A stretch of 9,304 nt of DNA from Psychrobacter sp. (GCA_029264635.1 JARIAA010000109.1:1-9304), one strand, 5' to 3'; numbered from the stretch's first letter, positions 1 through 8,042 are shown. Notes: generated from the letters alone by a model not told the origin. Made by a program: numbers and translations.

Positions 1-1466
1 GTGCTCAAGTTCTTGCCAGCATCGATGGCGCGGTACACTTCGCGCTGAAAGTGCGCCTCAATATAATGTGTCACAAAGTTATGATAGTAAGTGTTCGATA
101 GTAGCGAGCCGATCACGTAACGCTGAAAATCGCTATCGTCCTTTTGCTGTAGCAAATGATGCCCGAGCAGTAGCTCATTGCATGTTGAGGGCGCTTCAAT
201 AAAATATAGTGAAGGCTCGTAGCTTAGGTAGTTTTGCTGTTGGCCTGCATTATAAAAGTGCCCAGCATGGCCAATTTCGTGGACTAAGGTAAAGACATCG
301 CCCAAGTTTTCTGTCCAAGACAGCAAGACATAAGAGTGCTCGCCATAAGGTGAGGCGCAAAAACCGCCCGTGCTTTTGCCTTTGTTTTGCGCAAAGTCGT
401 ACCAGCGCTCGCTAAATGAGCGTTTGACCATGTCGGTGTAGTCCTCACCCAATAGAGATAAGGCGTTGACACAGTAATCGCGCGCCTCATCGATGCTGAC
501 TTTCGCCACAAAGCTTGCATCCAACGGCACTTTTAAATCCGCAAAAGTCATCTTATCGATGCCGTTCTCGGTCTTTAAGAGGTTAGCATAACGGCGCATC
601 GGCGCGGCTAAATGGGTCATGATGGTATCAATGTGTTCGTCATACATGGCTCGCGGGACTTTTTGTTCCTGTAATAGATAGTCAAATACCGAGTCATAAC
701 CGCGCATGTCGGCGATGATTTTCTCTTTTTTAACTTGGGTCAAATAGTTGCTAGCAATAGTATGTTGCGACTCGCGCAGCCGTTTTGAAAATGCTTTAAA
801 GGCGGCACGTCGAAACTCGGTGCGCACATCGGTCTCAAACTCGTTTTCAAACGCAGAAAAGCTCAGCGGATACCACTTACCATCGACCTCAAAGTCGGGG
901 AAGCTCATATCTGCCAATTTGCACTGCTCATAGTTCTCATAGGGTAATTCCAGCACGGGTGATAGTGCCACCAGCGCAGTCTCAACCTCTAAGCTTAGGG
1001 TATGCGGTTTTTCTGCTAGTAACTCTGATAAAAACGGGCGGTATTTATCATTATCTTGTAGCGATTGCTGGATGAGAGTTTCATCTGCTTGCTTGAGCGT
1101 TTGCACCACTATAGTGGTTTGACTGTTAAGCTTTGCCATTATTGACGAATAATCGCGCGCTCTAATTTGTAGCTCGCTGTCGGTCATATCAACCGCACTT
1201 TGCGCGCCAGCATAAGTGCCAGCTTTGGATTGGATAATTAAATATTCTTCGTAACTCTCTAATAATTTAACGATACTGGTGGAATCTTTAAGCGCAAGTA
1301 AACTACCATCGCTTAGTTTATTAGCAAGCGTTTCTGCTCTATCCAAATCCGCGTAAAAGTCTGCTGGCGTCGCATATAGGGCGCTCATATCCCAAGTTAA
1401 CTGGATAGGCACGTCTTTACGCAGGGGCAAAGATTGAGTTGGGTTTTGATTTTGCGATTGAGTCAT
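1..1466 (-). CDS. pepF: Oligoendopeptidase F-like M3 family zinc metallopeptidase (C-terminus beyond window)
   Basis: An open frame runs without a stop from an ATG at 1466 to the window edge, giving 488 codons. The product is expected to be a cytoplasmic zinc endopeptidase that cleaves short peptides. The zinc-binding motif HEIGH lies at about residues 396-400, inside VHEIGHAGHF. A downstream Glu, at about 424 in FIEAPSTCNE, fits the third zinc ligand of the M3 family. Relatives are about 600 residues long, so roughly the last 100 or more are outside the window. The Gln/Asn-rich first dozen residues (MTQSQNQNPTQS) look like a flexible tail. A purine stretch (AAGAGAA) just before the ATG may be the ribosome site. 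The glyA terminator lies upstream, so the gene probably has its own promoter in 1467-1704. No signal peptide is seen. The family call is firm; the exact subfamily and substrates are not. Confidence 0.88.
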   Translation of the reverse strand, partial: MTQSQNQNPTQSLPLRKDVPIQLTWDMSALYATPADFYADLDRAETLANKLSDGSLLALKDSTSIVKLLESYEEYLIIQSKAGTYAGAQSAVDMTDSELQIRARDYSSIMAKLNSQTTIVVQTLKQADETLIQQSLQDNDKYRPFLSELLAEKPHTLSLEVETALVALSPVLELPYENYEQCKLADMSFPDFEVDGKWYPLSFSAFENEFETDVRTEFRRAAFKAFSKRLRESQHTIASNYLTQVKKEKIIADMRGYDSVFDYLLQEQKVPRAMYDEHIDTIMTHLAAPMRRYANLLKTENGIDKMTFADLKVPLDASFVAKVSIDEARDYCVNALSLLGEDYTDMVKRSFSERWYDFAQNKGKSTGGFCASPYGEHSYVLLSWTENLGDVFTLVHEIGHAGHFYNAGQQQNYLSYEPSLYFIEAPSTCNELLLGHHLLQQKDDSDFQRYVIGSLLSNTYYHNFVTHYIEAHFQREVYRAIDAGKNLS

Positions 1467-1704
1467 GTTTTTCTCTTATTTTGTTGTTTTTAGAGATTGA
1501 GAGCGTGATTGAAAGATTGGTTGATAGTGTGGTTAGCCGTATGGCTAACGAGGCGTTGATAGTAGCACAACAGTCGTTTCAGGATACTGATGGAATAATT
1601 TAGTCTTACAAAAACTATTCAAAGATAAATGGGTGCTTGCGCTTATTTAATCAATTAACAATCTAAACTACGCTCATTATCCAAATCACCAAAATTCAAC
1701 CATA
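1467..1704 (-). other. Intergenic leader/promoter region of the peptidase gene
   Basis: These 238 bases separate the peptidase ATG from the glyA terminator; the whole gene-free gap is 1467-1770. I see no ORF with coding character on either strand. The minus strand must hold the peptidase promoter, but no convincing pair of -35 and -10 boxes stands out. The one clear structure is a perfect 7-bp inverted repeat with a 4-nt spacer at 1532-1549 (GTTAGCC/GGCTAAC). It would lie in the 5' leader or promoter of the peptidase. Confidence 0.5.
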
Positions 1705-1739
1705 AAAAAACCGCCGAGCCAAAGCTGAGCGGTTTTTTA
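1704..1739 (-). terminator. Intrinsic terminator after glyA
   Basis: Read on the minus strand, the arms at 1724-1738 and 1705-1719 form a 15-bp stem with one mismatch and one G-T pair. The core is CCGC/GCGG, the loop is 4 nt (TTTG), and a run of T follows. It starts about 32 bases past the glyA stop codon. The A-run on the other side makes it potentially bidirectional, but no plus-strand gene enters it. It separates glyA from the peptidase gene downstream. Confidence 0.9.
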
Positions 1740-1770
1740 TAGCTAACTCTTAAAACTGACCAATCAAAAA

Positions 1771-3027
1771 TTACTGGTTCTTTTCGTAAACTGGCAGCTC
1801 TTTGCAAATAGCTTCCACTTTTTTACGAGTATCGGCCAGTACTTGCTCATCGCCACGGCTGTCTAGCACGTCACAGATCCAGCCAGCTAAGTCGCTCGCT
1901 TGCGCCTCGTTAAAGCCGCGAGTAGTAATCGCTGGCGTACCAATACGAATACCAGAAGTGACAAAGGGAGATTTAGGGTCATTCGGAACCGCGTTTTTAT
2001 TGACCGTGATATGCGCATCGCCAAGCCATTTATCCGCCTCTTTACACGTCATCTCTTGCTTAACTAAGCTGATAAGCATCAAGTGGTTTTCAGTACCACC
2101 AGAGATGATGTCATAGCCGCGATCCATGATCACTTTTGCCATCGCTTGAGCGTTTTTGACTACTTGCTGCTGATAGGTTTTAAAATCATCTTGCAAAGCC
2201 TCTTTGAAAGCCACCGCTTTTGCCGCAATGACATGCATTAGCGGACCGCCCTGATTACCAGGGAATACTGCAGAGTTAAGTTTTTTAGCCAATTTATCAT
2301 CACGTGATAAAATAATACCAGAGCGCGGGCCGCGCAAAGTTTTATGGGTCGTACTAGTCACTACATCAGCAAACGGTACAGGGTTTGGATAAACCCCAGT
2401 AGCGGCAAGGCCTGCGACGTGTGCCATGTCGACGAGTAAATAGGCGCCAACTTCGTCCGCGATATCACGAAAACGCTGCCAATCAACCACTTGTGAATAG
2501 GCCGAAAAACCCGCAATGATCATCTTAGGCTTATGCTCGCGCGCCAAGCTATCCACTTGATCATAATCAATAAGACCCGTCTCTTCAATTAAACCGTACT
2601 GCACAGCATTGTAGTTGATGCCTGAGAAGTTGATATGCGCGCCGTGGGTCAAGTGACCACCCGCGTCAAGGCTCATACCTAGTACCGTGTCATTAGGCTT
2701 AAGCAATGCTAAAAACACTGCTGAGTTTGCTTGGCTACCTGAATGCGGCTGGACGTTGACGTATTCTGCGCCGAACAATTCTTTTGCACGGTCAATCGCT
2801 AACTGCTCAACCACATCAACGTGCTCACAGCCACCGTAATAGCGCTTACCTGGATAACCTTCAGCATATTTGTTAGTGAGATCGGTTCCTTGCGCTTCCA
2901 TTACTGCTTGCGAGCAGTAGTTTTCTGAGGCAATAAGTTCAATATGGTTTTCTTGACGTACGCTTTCAGCTTCCATGGCTTTAGAAAGCTCTGGATCAAA
3001 ATCCTTGATAGAAATATCTTTAAACAT
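1771..3027 (-). CDS. glyA: Serine hydroxymethyltransferase
   Basis: This is a full-length 418-residue cytoplasmic PLP enzyme that interconverts serine plus tetrahydrofolate with glycine plus 5,10-methylene-tetrahydrofolate. It is the main source of one-carbon units. The PLP lysine is K229 in VTSTTHKTLRGPRSG, the same number as in the E. coli enzyme. Other hallmarks are YAEGYPGKRYYGG (residues 54-66), the cofactor-binding DMAHVAGL (D200, H203), the Gly-rich FPGNQGGP near 255-262, and the substrate-carboxylate arginine R361 in SGIRIGTPAITTRGF. Length matches the family norm of about 417. The ATG at 3027 is preceded by AGGA at 3035-3038, 7 nt away. A candidate promoter lies just upstream and a strong terminator follows, so it is probably transcribed alone. 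No purine- or glycine-responsive site could be recognised. Confidence 0.98.
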   Translation of the reverse strand: MFKDISIKDFDPELSKAMEAESVRQENHIELIASENYCSQAVMEAQGTDLTNKYAEGYPGKRYYGGCEHVDVVEQLAIDRAKELFGAEYVNVQPHSGSQANSAVFLALLKPNDTVLGMSLDAGGHLTHGAHINFSGINYNAVQYGLIEETGLIDYDQVDSLAREHKPKMIIAGFSAYSQVVDWQRFRDIADEVGAYLLVDMAHVAGLAATGVYPNPVPFADVVTSTTHKTLRGPRSGIILSRDDKLAKKLNSAVFPGNQGGPLMHVIAAKAVAFKEALQDDFKTYQQQVVKNAQAMAKVIMDRGYDIISGGTENHLMLISLVKQEMTCKEADKWLGDAHITVNKNAVPNDPKSPFVTSGIRIGTPAITTRGFNEAQASDLAGWICDVLDSRGDEQVLADTRKKVEAICKELPVYEKNQ

Positions 3028-3049
3028 AGTGAGGTCCTAGGTATTGACT

Positions 3050-3078
3050 ATTATGAGAAGGAGTTACAAGAAAAAGAA
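3050..3078 (-). promoter_or_regulatory. Candidate sigma-70 promoter of glyA
   Basis: On the minus strand a -10-like CATAAT (3050-3055, 5 of 6 to consensus) lies 17 bases downstream of a poor -35, TTCTTT (3073-3078). Transcription would begin near 3043, leaving a leader of about 16 nt that still includes the AGGA ribosome site. The -35 is weak, so this is a suggestion only. Other promoters farther up the 264-bp glyA upstream region are possible. Confidence 0.3.
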
Positions 3079-3180
3079 GCCTAGAGTTGGCGTCTTAGTA
3101 TCAGCAATAATTTTGAGGCGCTCCTGTATTCAGGATATCGCTACCCTCAAGTGTAACATGAAATTTTACGTTATGAGCGC

Positions 3181-3201
3181 AAAAAAAGCTTACCTTAAGC
3201 T
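3181..3201 (-). terminator. Probable intrinsic terminator after ubiC
   Basis: On the minus strand, AGCTTA and TAAGCT (3196-3201 and 3187-3192) form a perfect 6-bp stem with a 3-nt loop. A run of T at 3181-3187 follows directly. It lies about 90 bases beyond the ubiC stop codon and before glyA. The stem is short and only a third GC, so termination may be incomplete. Confidence 0.55.
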
Positions 3202-3291
3202 GAGCTGAGTAACTGACTACATTACACAGGCAAACGCCTTATAAAACAAACTTTTCATTGCCCTGCGACCTAAATTATTCTTTTGATTTTT

Positions 3292-3792
3292 CTAACACTT
3301 AGCGCTCAAAAACGCAGGCAAAAAAGTCTCACTAATAAGTAGCTTACGCCCATACCAATCATAACGAGTTTGCCGCTGCCAGCCCTCTAATGTATGAAAG
3401 ATTAGACGCTGATTGGGTAAAGTGCGGCAACGCTTAAATAAAACATAACCGATTGGCGTGCCTTTGAGCTGCTGCAAACGGCGTGCGCTACCTTTTAAAC
3501 TAACCAAGGGAAAAATACTTTGCGCTTGCACCCATGGCTGCACCTCATTGCCATATAGCTGCGTCTCGCGCACCCACGCCAATAACGGACGGTTTAACGC
3601 CTGCCTCTGCATACCTAACTGCTTTTTTTGGCTCAAGGATAATAACCGATAGCCCTCAAAGCGACGCTCGACACGTAACGGTTGCCCTGCTTTTGCTTCA
3701 AGCATAGCAGTGAGCGAGCCTTCGGTATTGAGAAAATCTAATAGCTCAATGGGAGCAGATAACGGGATAGAACAAGAAAAATTATGGGTCAT
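3292..3792 (-). CDS. ubiC: Chorismate lyase (chorismate pyruvate-lyase)
   Basis: Chorismate lyase removes pyruvate from chorismate to give 4-hydroxybenzoate, the first committed step of ubiquinone synthesis, in the cytoplasm. Blocks matching the E. coli enzyme are LLDFLNTEGSLT near the start, WVRETQLYG, TPIGYVLF, and a C-terminal GRKLLISETFLPAF. The catalytic Arg and Glu pair (E. coli R76 and E155) correspond to R75 in WVRE and E155 in SETFLP when counted from the ATG. I chose the ATG at 3792 (166 aa, against 165 in E. coli). A GTG at 3813 in the same frame would add seven residues. Neither start has a clear Shine-Dalgarno sequence. The gene lies 75 bp downstream of the acyltransferase gene, with a possible internal -10 (TATACT on the minus strand, 3834-3839). 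ubiA, its common partner, is not adjacent. Confidence 0.93.
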   Translation of the reverse strand: MTHNFSCSIPLSAPIELLDFLNTEGSLTAMLEAKAGQPLRVERRFEGYRLLSLSQKKQLGMQRQALNRPLLAWVRETQLYGNEVQPWVQAQSIFPLVSLKGSARRLQQLKGTPIGYVLFKRCRTLPNQRLIFHTLEGWQRQTRYDWYGRKLLISETFLPAFLSAKC

Positions 3793-3867
3793 ATTTGACA
3801 GCTGATAAGGCACTATTAAGTAAAAAGTTATTGAGTATAAAATGACTAAGAAACGTCTTATCAGGCA

Positions 3868-5211
3868 TTAATCATTGTCATTAAGCGTTGGCATATTATC
3901 GATGTTAAACGGCAATGCATCATGCGCTTGCTTGCGATATTGCGCCATATGCAGGCGATCTTTTGCGCAAAAATCGGCAATTGCAGGTACGAAGCGCGGA
4001 TCATAAATGCGGTGTATAGAATGCGTTTTGGTCGGAATAAAACCCCGTATTAATTTGTGCTCGCCTTGGGTACCTGGGTCAAAATAAATCAAATTTTGCT
4101 CAATCGCAAATTCAATCCCTTGATAATAACATAGCTCAAAATGTAAGCTATCAAATTCACCAAGCGCGCCCCAGTAGCGACCATATAAAGTTGCATGGTC
4201 ATTTTGATCGTCGCTGTCAGCCTTATCATATAAGAATAAACTACTCGCGATAATCTCTCCATTGGCATCTACCGCTTGCGCTAACATGAGATGTTCAGGC
4301 ATATTCTTCGCTAATGTCATAAAAAAGTCGATGTTTAAATAAGGCTGCTGGCCGCGAACCGCATAAGTCATGACATAACAATGATAAAACGCTTTCCAAT
4401 CAGCGTCCGTAATATCTTCACCACATTTACGATAACAGTGGATATTTTGTTCAGCGACTTTTCTGCGCTCAGCGCGAATAGTCTTACGTTTTTTCGCTTT
4501 GAGCGTTGCCAAAAAATCTTCAAAATCAGTAAATGGCTGACCATTTTGCTGCAAGTCTTTATTTTGCCACAAAAACTGACAGCCTTGACGCTCAAGTATA
4601 GGGTTGTTGACCGCCAAACTTGCAATCTCAGTGTCTGTCATTCTTGCTGGAGTAGTTATCTTATCGGCAGGCAATAAAGTGGTTGCAAGTTGTGCCAATT
4701 CAGCGGTGACAAATAGCCCATGCCAGCTTGACGCTCCTACCTGCTGTGCAATATCATCCACCCCTGCTATGACCGTCTTGACAATGTCAGCGCTAAGGGT
4801 TTCACCCGCTGCCAGCCACAACCTCTCGCCCGTAATCGGTGTATAAGGCGAGCTTGTCACAAGACGCGGATAATAGTCAAGACCATACTGTGCATAAGCT
4901 TGTGCCCAAGAATGATCAAAGACAAACTCGCCACGATGATGGCTTTTGACGAATATCGGCATGACCGCGACAGACTGCGACAGCTCTTTTGATGTTATCA
5001 TGGTATCGTCTATCGCTTTACTGTCACTATTAGTATCATCTGTACGATAGACTAAAATAAAGATAGGTAGCCACCCTGCTTGCTCCCCAATTGCGCCCGT
5101 CTCTATTAGTGCCTGCCAAAAGGCAAACGACATAAAAGGCGTATCAGGCATTTGCCAATCCACTTGCTGCTGCCAGCTGGTATCATTAAGTAACGCATAC
5201 TGTAGATTCAT
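3868..5211 (-). CDS. DUF482/COG3146 family GNAT-like N-acyltransferase
   Basis: The product is a 447-residue protein of the DUF482 (FemAB-like, COG3146) family. These are predicted cytoplasmic acyltransferases with two GNAT-type folds and no settled substrate. Family signatures, counted from the ATG at 5211, are FDHSWAQAYAQYGLDYYPRL (about 98-117), PYTPITG (122-128), the basic KRKTIRAERRK (241-251), LYGRYWG (342-348), HFELCYYQGIEFAI (357-370) and PGTQGEHKLIRGF (379-391). Two Asp/Ser-rich stretches, about 57-80 and 331-338, look like surface insertions. An in-frame GTG at 5220 could add three residues, and no good ribosome site precedes either start. It is the upstream member of a likely two-gene unit with ubiC and is divergent from the isocitrate dehydrogenase gene. 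Nothing in the sequence ties it functionally to ubiquinone synthesis. Membership is confident; the biochemical role is unknown. Confidence 0.9.
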   Translation of the reverse strand: MNLQYALLNDTSWQQQVDWQMPDTPFMSFAFWQALIETGAIGEQAGWLPIFILVYRTDDTNSDSKAIDDTMITSKELSQSVAVMPIFVKSHHRGEFVFDHSWAQAYAQYGLDYYPRLVTSSPYTPITGERLWLAAGETLSADIVKTVIAGVDDIAQQVGASSWHGLFVTAELAQLATTLLPADKITTPARMTDTEIASLAVNNPILERQGCQFLWQNKDLQQNGQPFTDFEDFLATLKAKKRKTIRAERRKVAEQNIHCYRKCGEDITDADWKAFYHCYVMTYAVRGQQPYLNIDFFMTLAKNMPEHLMLAQAVDANGEIIASSLFLYDKADSDDQNDHATLYGRYWGALGEFDSLHFELCYYQGIEFAIEQNLIYFDPGTQGEHKLIRGFIPTKTHSIHRIYDPRFVPAIADFCAKDRLHMAQYRKQAHDALPFNIDNMPTLNDND

Positions 5212-5368
5212 AATAGTCACACTATTTTTTATTGGTGATTTAGCGTATCAAACGGTACTGATTTTGCTGTCACAATTTGCAAAATTGCAAGGGTTTACTC
5301 TCAAGTTTTAACCTTTACTATAGATACGACGCCTATCTTAAAGTAACATAAAATAGCCATATCCAAGC

Positions 5369-5458
5369 ATGAAGATGGCTTCGCTCAATATTTTTTCAAC
5401 ACCACTGCAATGTGTTTATTTATTAATTGCATTTTTACTAGGTATGACAGCCGTATAA
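5369..5458 (+). CDS. Possible 29-residue hydrophobic micro-protein (speculative)
   Basis: An ATG at 5369 opens 29 codons ending in TAA at 5456-5458. The peptide begins MKMASLNIFSTPLQC and continues with VYLLIAFLLGMTAV. The last half, from about residue 12, is hydrophobic enough for one membrane-spanning helix. An in-frame TAG at 5354 shows it cannot extend further upstream, and no Shine-Dalgarno sequence is visible. It could be a small membrane protein, a degraded gene end or chance. I do not recognise it. Confidence 0.2.
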   Translation: MKMASLNIFSTPLQCVYLLIAFLLGMTAV

Positions 5459-5512
5459 AGTATGCTTTAAAGAATACTAACGGTATGGAAAGGATGATAT
5501 TGAAGCTGATGA

Positions 5513-5536
5513 CTGGTAGAATAACGTTATTACCAG
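5513..5536. repeat. Imperfect dyad in the icd upstream region
   Basis: Arms CTGGTA(GA)ATAAC and GTTATTACCAG are complementary over 11 bp, with a two-base bulge on the left and no spacer at the centre. The inner 12 bases, AATAACGTTATT (5520-5531), form a perfect palindrome. No T-run follows on either strand, so it is more like an operator or cruciform than a terminator. It lies about 210 bases before the icd ATG. Confidence 0.5.
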
Positions 5537-5747
5537 CTTAATATAATTTGAATACATAGGATATGAGCGAAAATAGTATACTTAGTTCATGATACGAGAT
5601 TGACAAGCTATCGGGTTTATAGTGAATCAACTATATAAAATGTTGATGATAGCTATACAGTCTATTATGGCATGAAGCCTTTATAGCTTTATTAAATTAT
5701 ATTGAAGTTTTACTATTAACTACTGACTAAAGGAATAACATATTACA

Positions 5748-7967
5748 ATGTCAAAAATTATTTATACAAAAACTGACGAAGCCCCAGCGCTTGCAACCTT
5801 GTCCTTCTTACCTATCGTTAAAGCTTTTACGCAAACGGCAGGGATCGAAGTTGAGACCAGTGATATCTCTGTTGCAGCGCGTGTGTTGGCTGAATTTCCA
5901 GAATACCTGACTGAAGAGCAGCGTGTTCCTAATAATCTTGCAAAGCTGGGTCAACTAACGCAAGATCCTAATGCCAATATTATCAAATTGCCTAACATCA
6001 GCGCCTCTGTACAGCAGCTAAAAGCGGCGATCAAAGAGCTACAAAGTAAAGGCTACGCGCTACCTGATTTTCCAGATGAGCCAAAAACCGACGAAGAAAA
6101 AGAGATTCGTAGACGCTACGGTAAAAGCTTAGGCAGCTCGGTTAACCCTGTACTACGCGAAGGCAACTCAGATCGCCGTGCACCGAAAGCGGTTAAGAAC
6201 TTTGCGCGTAAGCATCCTCACTCGATGGGCGAGTGGAAACAGTGGTCACAAACGCATGTGTCGCACATGCACAGTGGCGACTTTTATGATGGCGAGCAAT
6301 CGATGACTCTAGACAAAGCGCGTAACGTACGCATGGAGTTATTACTTGACGATGGCACCACAAAGATCTTAAAGCCTGAGCTTGCGCTACAAGACAAAGA
6401 AGTCATTGATCTTATGTTTATGAGCAAAAAAGCATTGCTTGAGTTTTATGAGCGTGAAATGGAAGATTGCCGTGAAGCGGGTATCTTATTTTCACTGCAC
6501 GTAAAAGCCACCATGATGAAGGTATCGCACCCTATCGTGTTTGGACATGCGGTTCGAATTTACTACAAAGACGCCTTTGAAAAACATGGTGCTCTTTTCG
6601 ATGAGCTAGGTATCAATGTTAATAATGGTATGGCAAGTTTATACGAGAATATCGCAGAGCTACCAGCAAGCAAGCGTGAAGAGATTGAGCAGGATTTGCA
6701 TGCTTGCCAAGAACATCGTCCACGTTTGGCGATGGTTGACTCATCAAAAGGTATTACCAACTTCCATTCACCAAGCGACATTATTGTAGATGCTTCTATG
6801 CCTGCGATGATTCGTAATGGTGGTAAAATGTGGGGCGCTGATGGCAAGCTGTATGATTGTAAAGCGGTCATGCCTGAGTCTACCTTTGCCCGTATTTATC
6901 AAGAAATGATTAATTTTTGTAAATGGCATGGCAACTTTGACCCAACGACCATGGGAACTGTTCCTAACGTGGGTCTTATGGCGCAAAAAGCCGAAGAGTA
7001 TGGCTCACACGATAAAACTTTTGAATCAAGCGATGCAGGTATGGCGCGTATCGTCGATATCGATACCGATGAAGTATTGCTTGAGCAGCGTGTCGAAAAA
7101 GGCGATATCTGGCGCATGTGCCAAACTAAAGATGCGCCGATTCAGGACTGGGTAAAACTTGCCGTACGCCGCGCGCGCGACTCAGATACGCCCGTTATCT
7201 TTTGGTTAGACCCTTACAGACCGCATGAGAACGAGCTCATTAAAAAGGTCAGAACTTATCTAAAAGATTACGATACCGAAGGGCTACATATTGAGATTAT
7301 GTCACAGGTCCGCGCCATGCGTTACACCCTAGAGCGTGTTGCTCGCGGTCTCGATACGATTTCTGCGACAGGTAACATCTTAAGGGATTATCTGACCGAT
7401 TTGTTCCCTATTTTAGAATTAGGAACCAGTGCGAAGATGTTGTCAGTAGTACCGCTCATGAAAGGAGGCGGTTTGTTTGAGACGGGCGCAGGTGGCTCTG
7501 CTCCAAAACACGTCGAACAGCTCGTAGAGGAAAACCATTTGCGCTGGTATTCACTGGGTGAGTTTTTAGCCTTAAACGTCTCGCTTGAACATTTGGCAAA
7601 AAACGACGACAACGCTAAAGCTCAGGTATTGGCGGATACGCTGGATAAAGCCACCGAGAAGCTACTATTGAATGACAAGTCGCCATCGCGCAAGACAGGC
7701 GAGCTTGACAACCGTGGCAGTCACTTCTATCTGGCTAAGTATTGGGCAGAAGAGCTGGCCGCACAAGATCAAGATAGTGATTTAAAGGCGAAGTTTGCTC
7801 CACTTGCCAAAAATCTTGAAAGCAACGAAGACGCTATCATCAAAGAGCTAAACGCGGTGCAAGGCAAACCAGTCGACATCAAAGGCTACTACTATGCTGA
7901 TGAAGAACTGGCTGAGCAAGCCATGCGTCCAAGTAAAACCTTTAATGATGCTATCGCATCGTTATAA
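5748..7967 (+). CDS. icd: Monomeric NADP-dependent isocitrate dehydrogenase (IDH-II type)
   Basis: This 739-residue TCA-cycle enzyme oxidatively decarboxylates isocitrate to 2-oxoglutarate and makes NADPH in the cytoplasm. Its length fits the monomeric family (the Azotobacter vinelandii enzyme is 741 aa), not the roughly 415-residue homodimeric E. coli type. Substrate residues lie in GSSVNPVLREGNSDRRAP (S130, N133, R137, R143). The catalytic pair is K253 in HVKATMMKVSHP and Y418 in EEYGSHDKTF. Metal ligands are D348 in DIIVDAS and D547/D551 in RDYLTDLF. NADP 2'-phosphate contacts are expected at H588, R599 and R648. All match the A. vinelandii numbering with an offset of one or two. The gene is monocistronic, with a strong terminator 76 bases after its stop codon. 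The same family includes the cold-active IDH-II of Colwellia. The start is fixed by AAGGA upstream and the usual MSKIIYT opening. Confidence 0.98.
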   Translation: MSKIIYTKTDEAPALATLSFLPIVKAFTQTAGIEVETSDISVAARVLAEFPEYLTEEQRVPNNLAKLGQLTQDPNANIIKLPNISASVQQLKAAIKELQSKGYALPDFPDEPKTDEEKEIRRRYGKSLGSSVNPVLREGNSDRRAPKAVKNFARKHPHSMGEWKQWSQTHVSHMHSGDFYDGEQSMTLDKARNVRMELLLDDGTTKILKPELALQDKEVIDLMFMSKKALLEFYEREMEDCREAGILFSLHVKATMMKVSHPIVFGHAVRIYYKDAFEKHGALFDELGINVNNGMASLYENIAELPASKREEIEQDLHACQEHRPRLAMVDSSKGITNFHSPSDIIVDASMPAMIRNGGKMWGADGKLYDCKAVMPESTFARIYQEMINFCKWHGNFDPTTMGTVPNVGLMAQKAEEYGSHDKTFESSDAGMARIVDIDTDEVLLEQRVEKGDIWRMCQTKDAPIQDWVKLAVRRARDSDTPVIFWLDPYRPHENELIKKVRTYLKDYDTEGLHIEIMSQVRAMRYTLERVARGLDTISATGNILRDYLTDLFPILELGTSAKMLSVVPLMKGGGLFETGAGGSAPKHVEQLVEENHLRWYSLGEFLALNVSLEHLAKNDDNAKAQVLADTLDKATEKLLLNDKSPSRKTGELDNRGSHFYLAKYWAEELAAQDQDSDLKAKFAPLAKNLESNEDAIIKELNAVQGKPVDIKGYYYADEELAEQAMRPSKTFNDAIASL

Positions 7968-8042
7968 TCATGAGTCTATGATTCTTAAGCGATGAGCTGT
8001 TTGTACAATCTATCTTTTTAAGTATGCTTAAGTCATCATCCA

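Larger units (their letters stand above)
5212..5747. other. Divergent intergenic region between the acyltransferase gene and icd
   Basis: This 536-bp AT-rich stretch must carry promoters for both flanking genes. Visible structures are two TTGCAA palindromes at 5277-5290, an imperfect dyad at 5513-5536, and a dyad of TATAGT and ACTATA at 5618-5635. A perfect -35 hexamer TTGACA lies at 5600-5605, but only 12 bases from the nearest TATAGT. TATACT (5577-5582) is another possible -10, with a weak -35 18 bases before it. No single promoter can be assigned with confidence. A 29-codon hydrophobic micro-ORF at 5369-5458 is described separately. The icd ribosome site is AAGGA at 5730-5734, rather far (13 nt) from the ATG. 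Confidence 0.5.

Noticed and set aside
284..520. Minus-strand open frame of 78 codons
   Set aside because: It lies inside the peptidase gene in another frame. The peptidase frame carries the HEIGH motif at the same place, so this is a shadow.
1802..2116. Plus-strand open frame of 104 codons opposite glyA
   Set aside because: It is antisense to the conserved C-terminal half of glyA, has Ser/Leu-rich low-information composition and has no ribosome site.
3028..3291. Glycine or other riboswitch ahead of glyA
   Set aside because: No conserved aptamer-like motif was recognised. The short inverted repeat at 3122-3135 is too small to support one.
4368..4846. Three overlapping open frames (one minus, two plus) across the acyltransferase gene
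   Set aside because: All are overlapped by the longer DUF482 frame with clear family motifs. Their translations show no recognisable domain.
5355..5396. AGCCAT/ATGGCT hairpin followed by a T-run, as a terminator
   Set aside because: The stem is only 6 bp with a 14-nt loop, the T-run starts 10 bases later, and no plus-strand gene precedes it.
5485..5541. 18-codon open frame between the dyads upstream of icd
   Set aside because: It is too short, lacks a ribosome site and overlaps the dyad; nothing distinguishes it from chance.
6563..7612. Several 70-100 codon open frames on both strands within icd
   Set aside because: They are shadows of a fully conserved 739-codon enzyme; none has a start context or protein-like pattern of its own.
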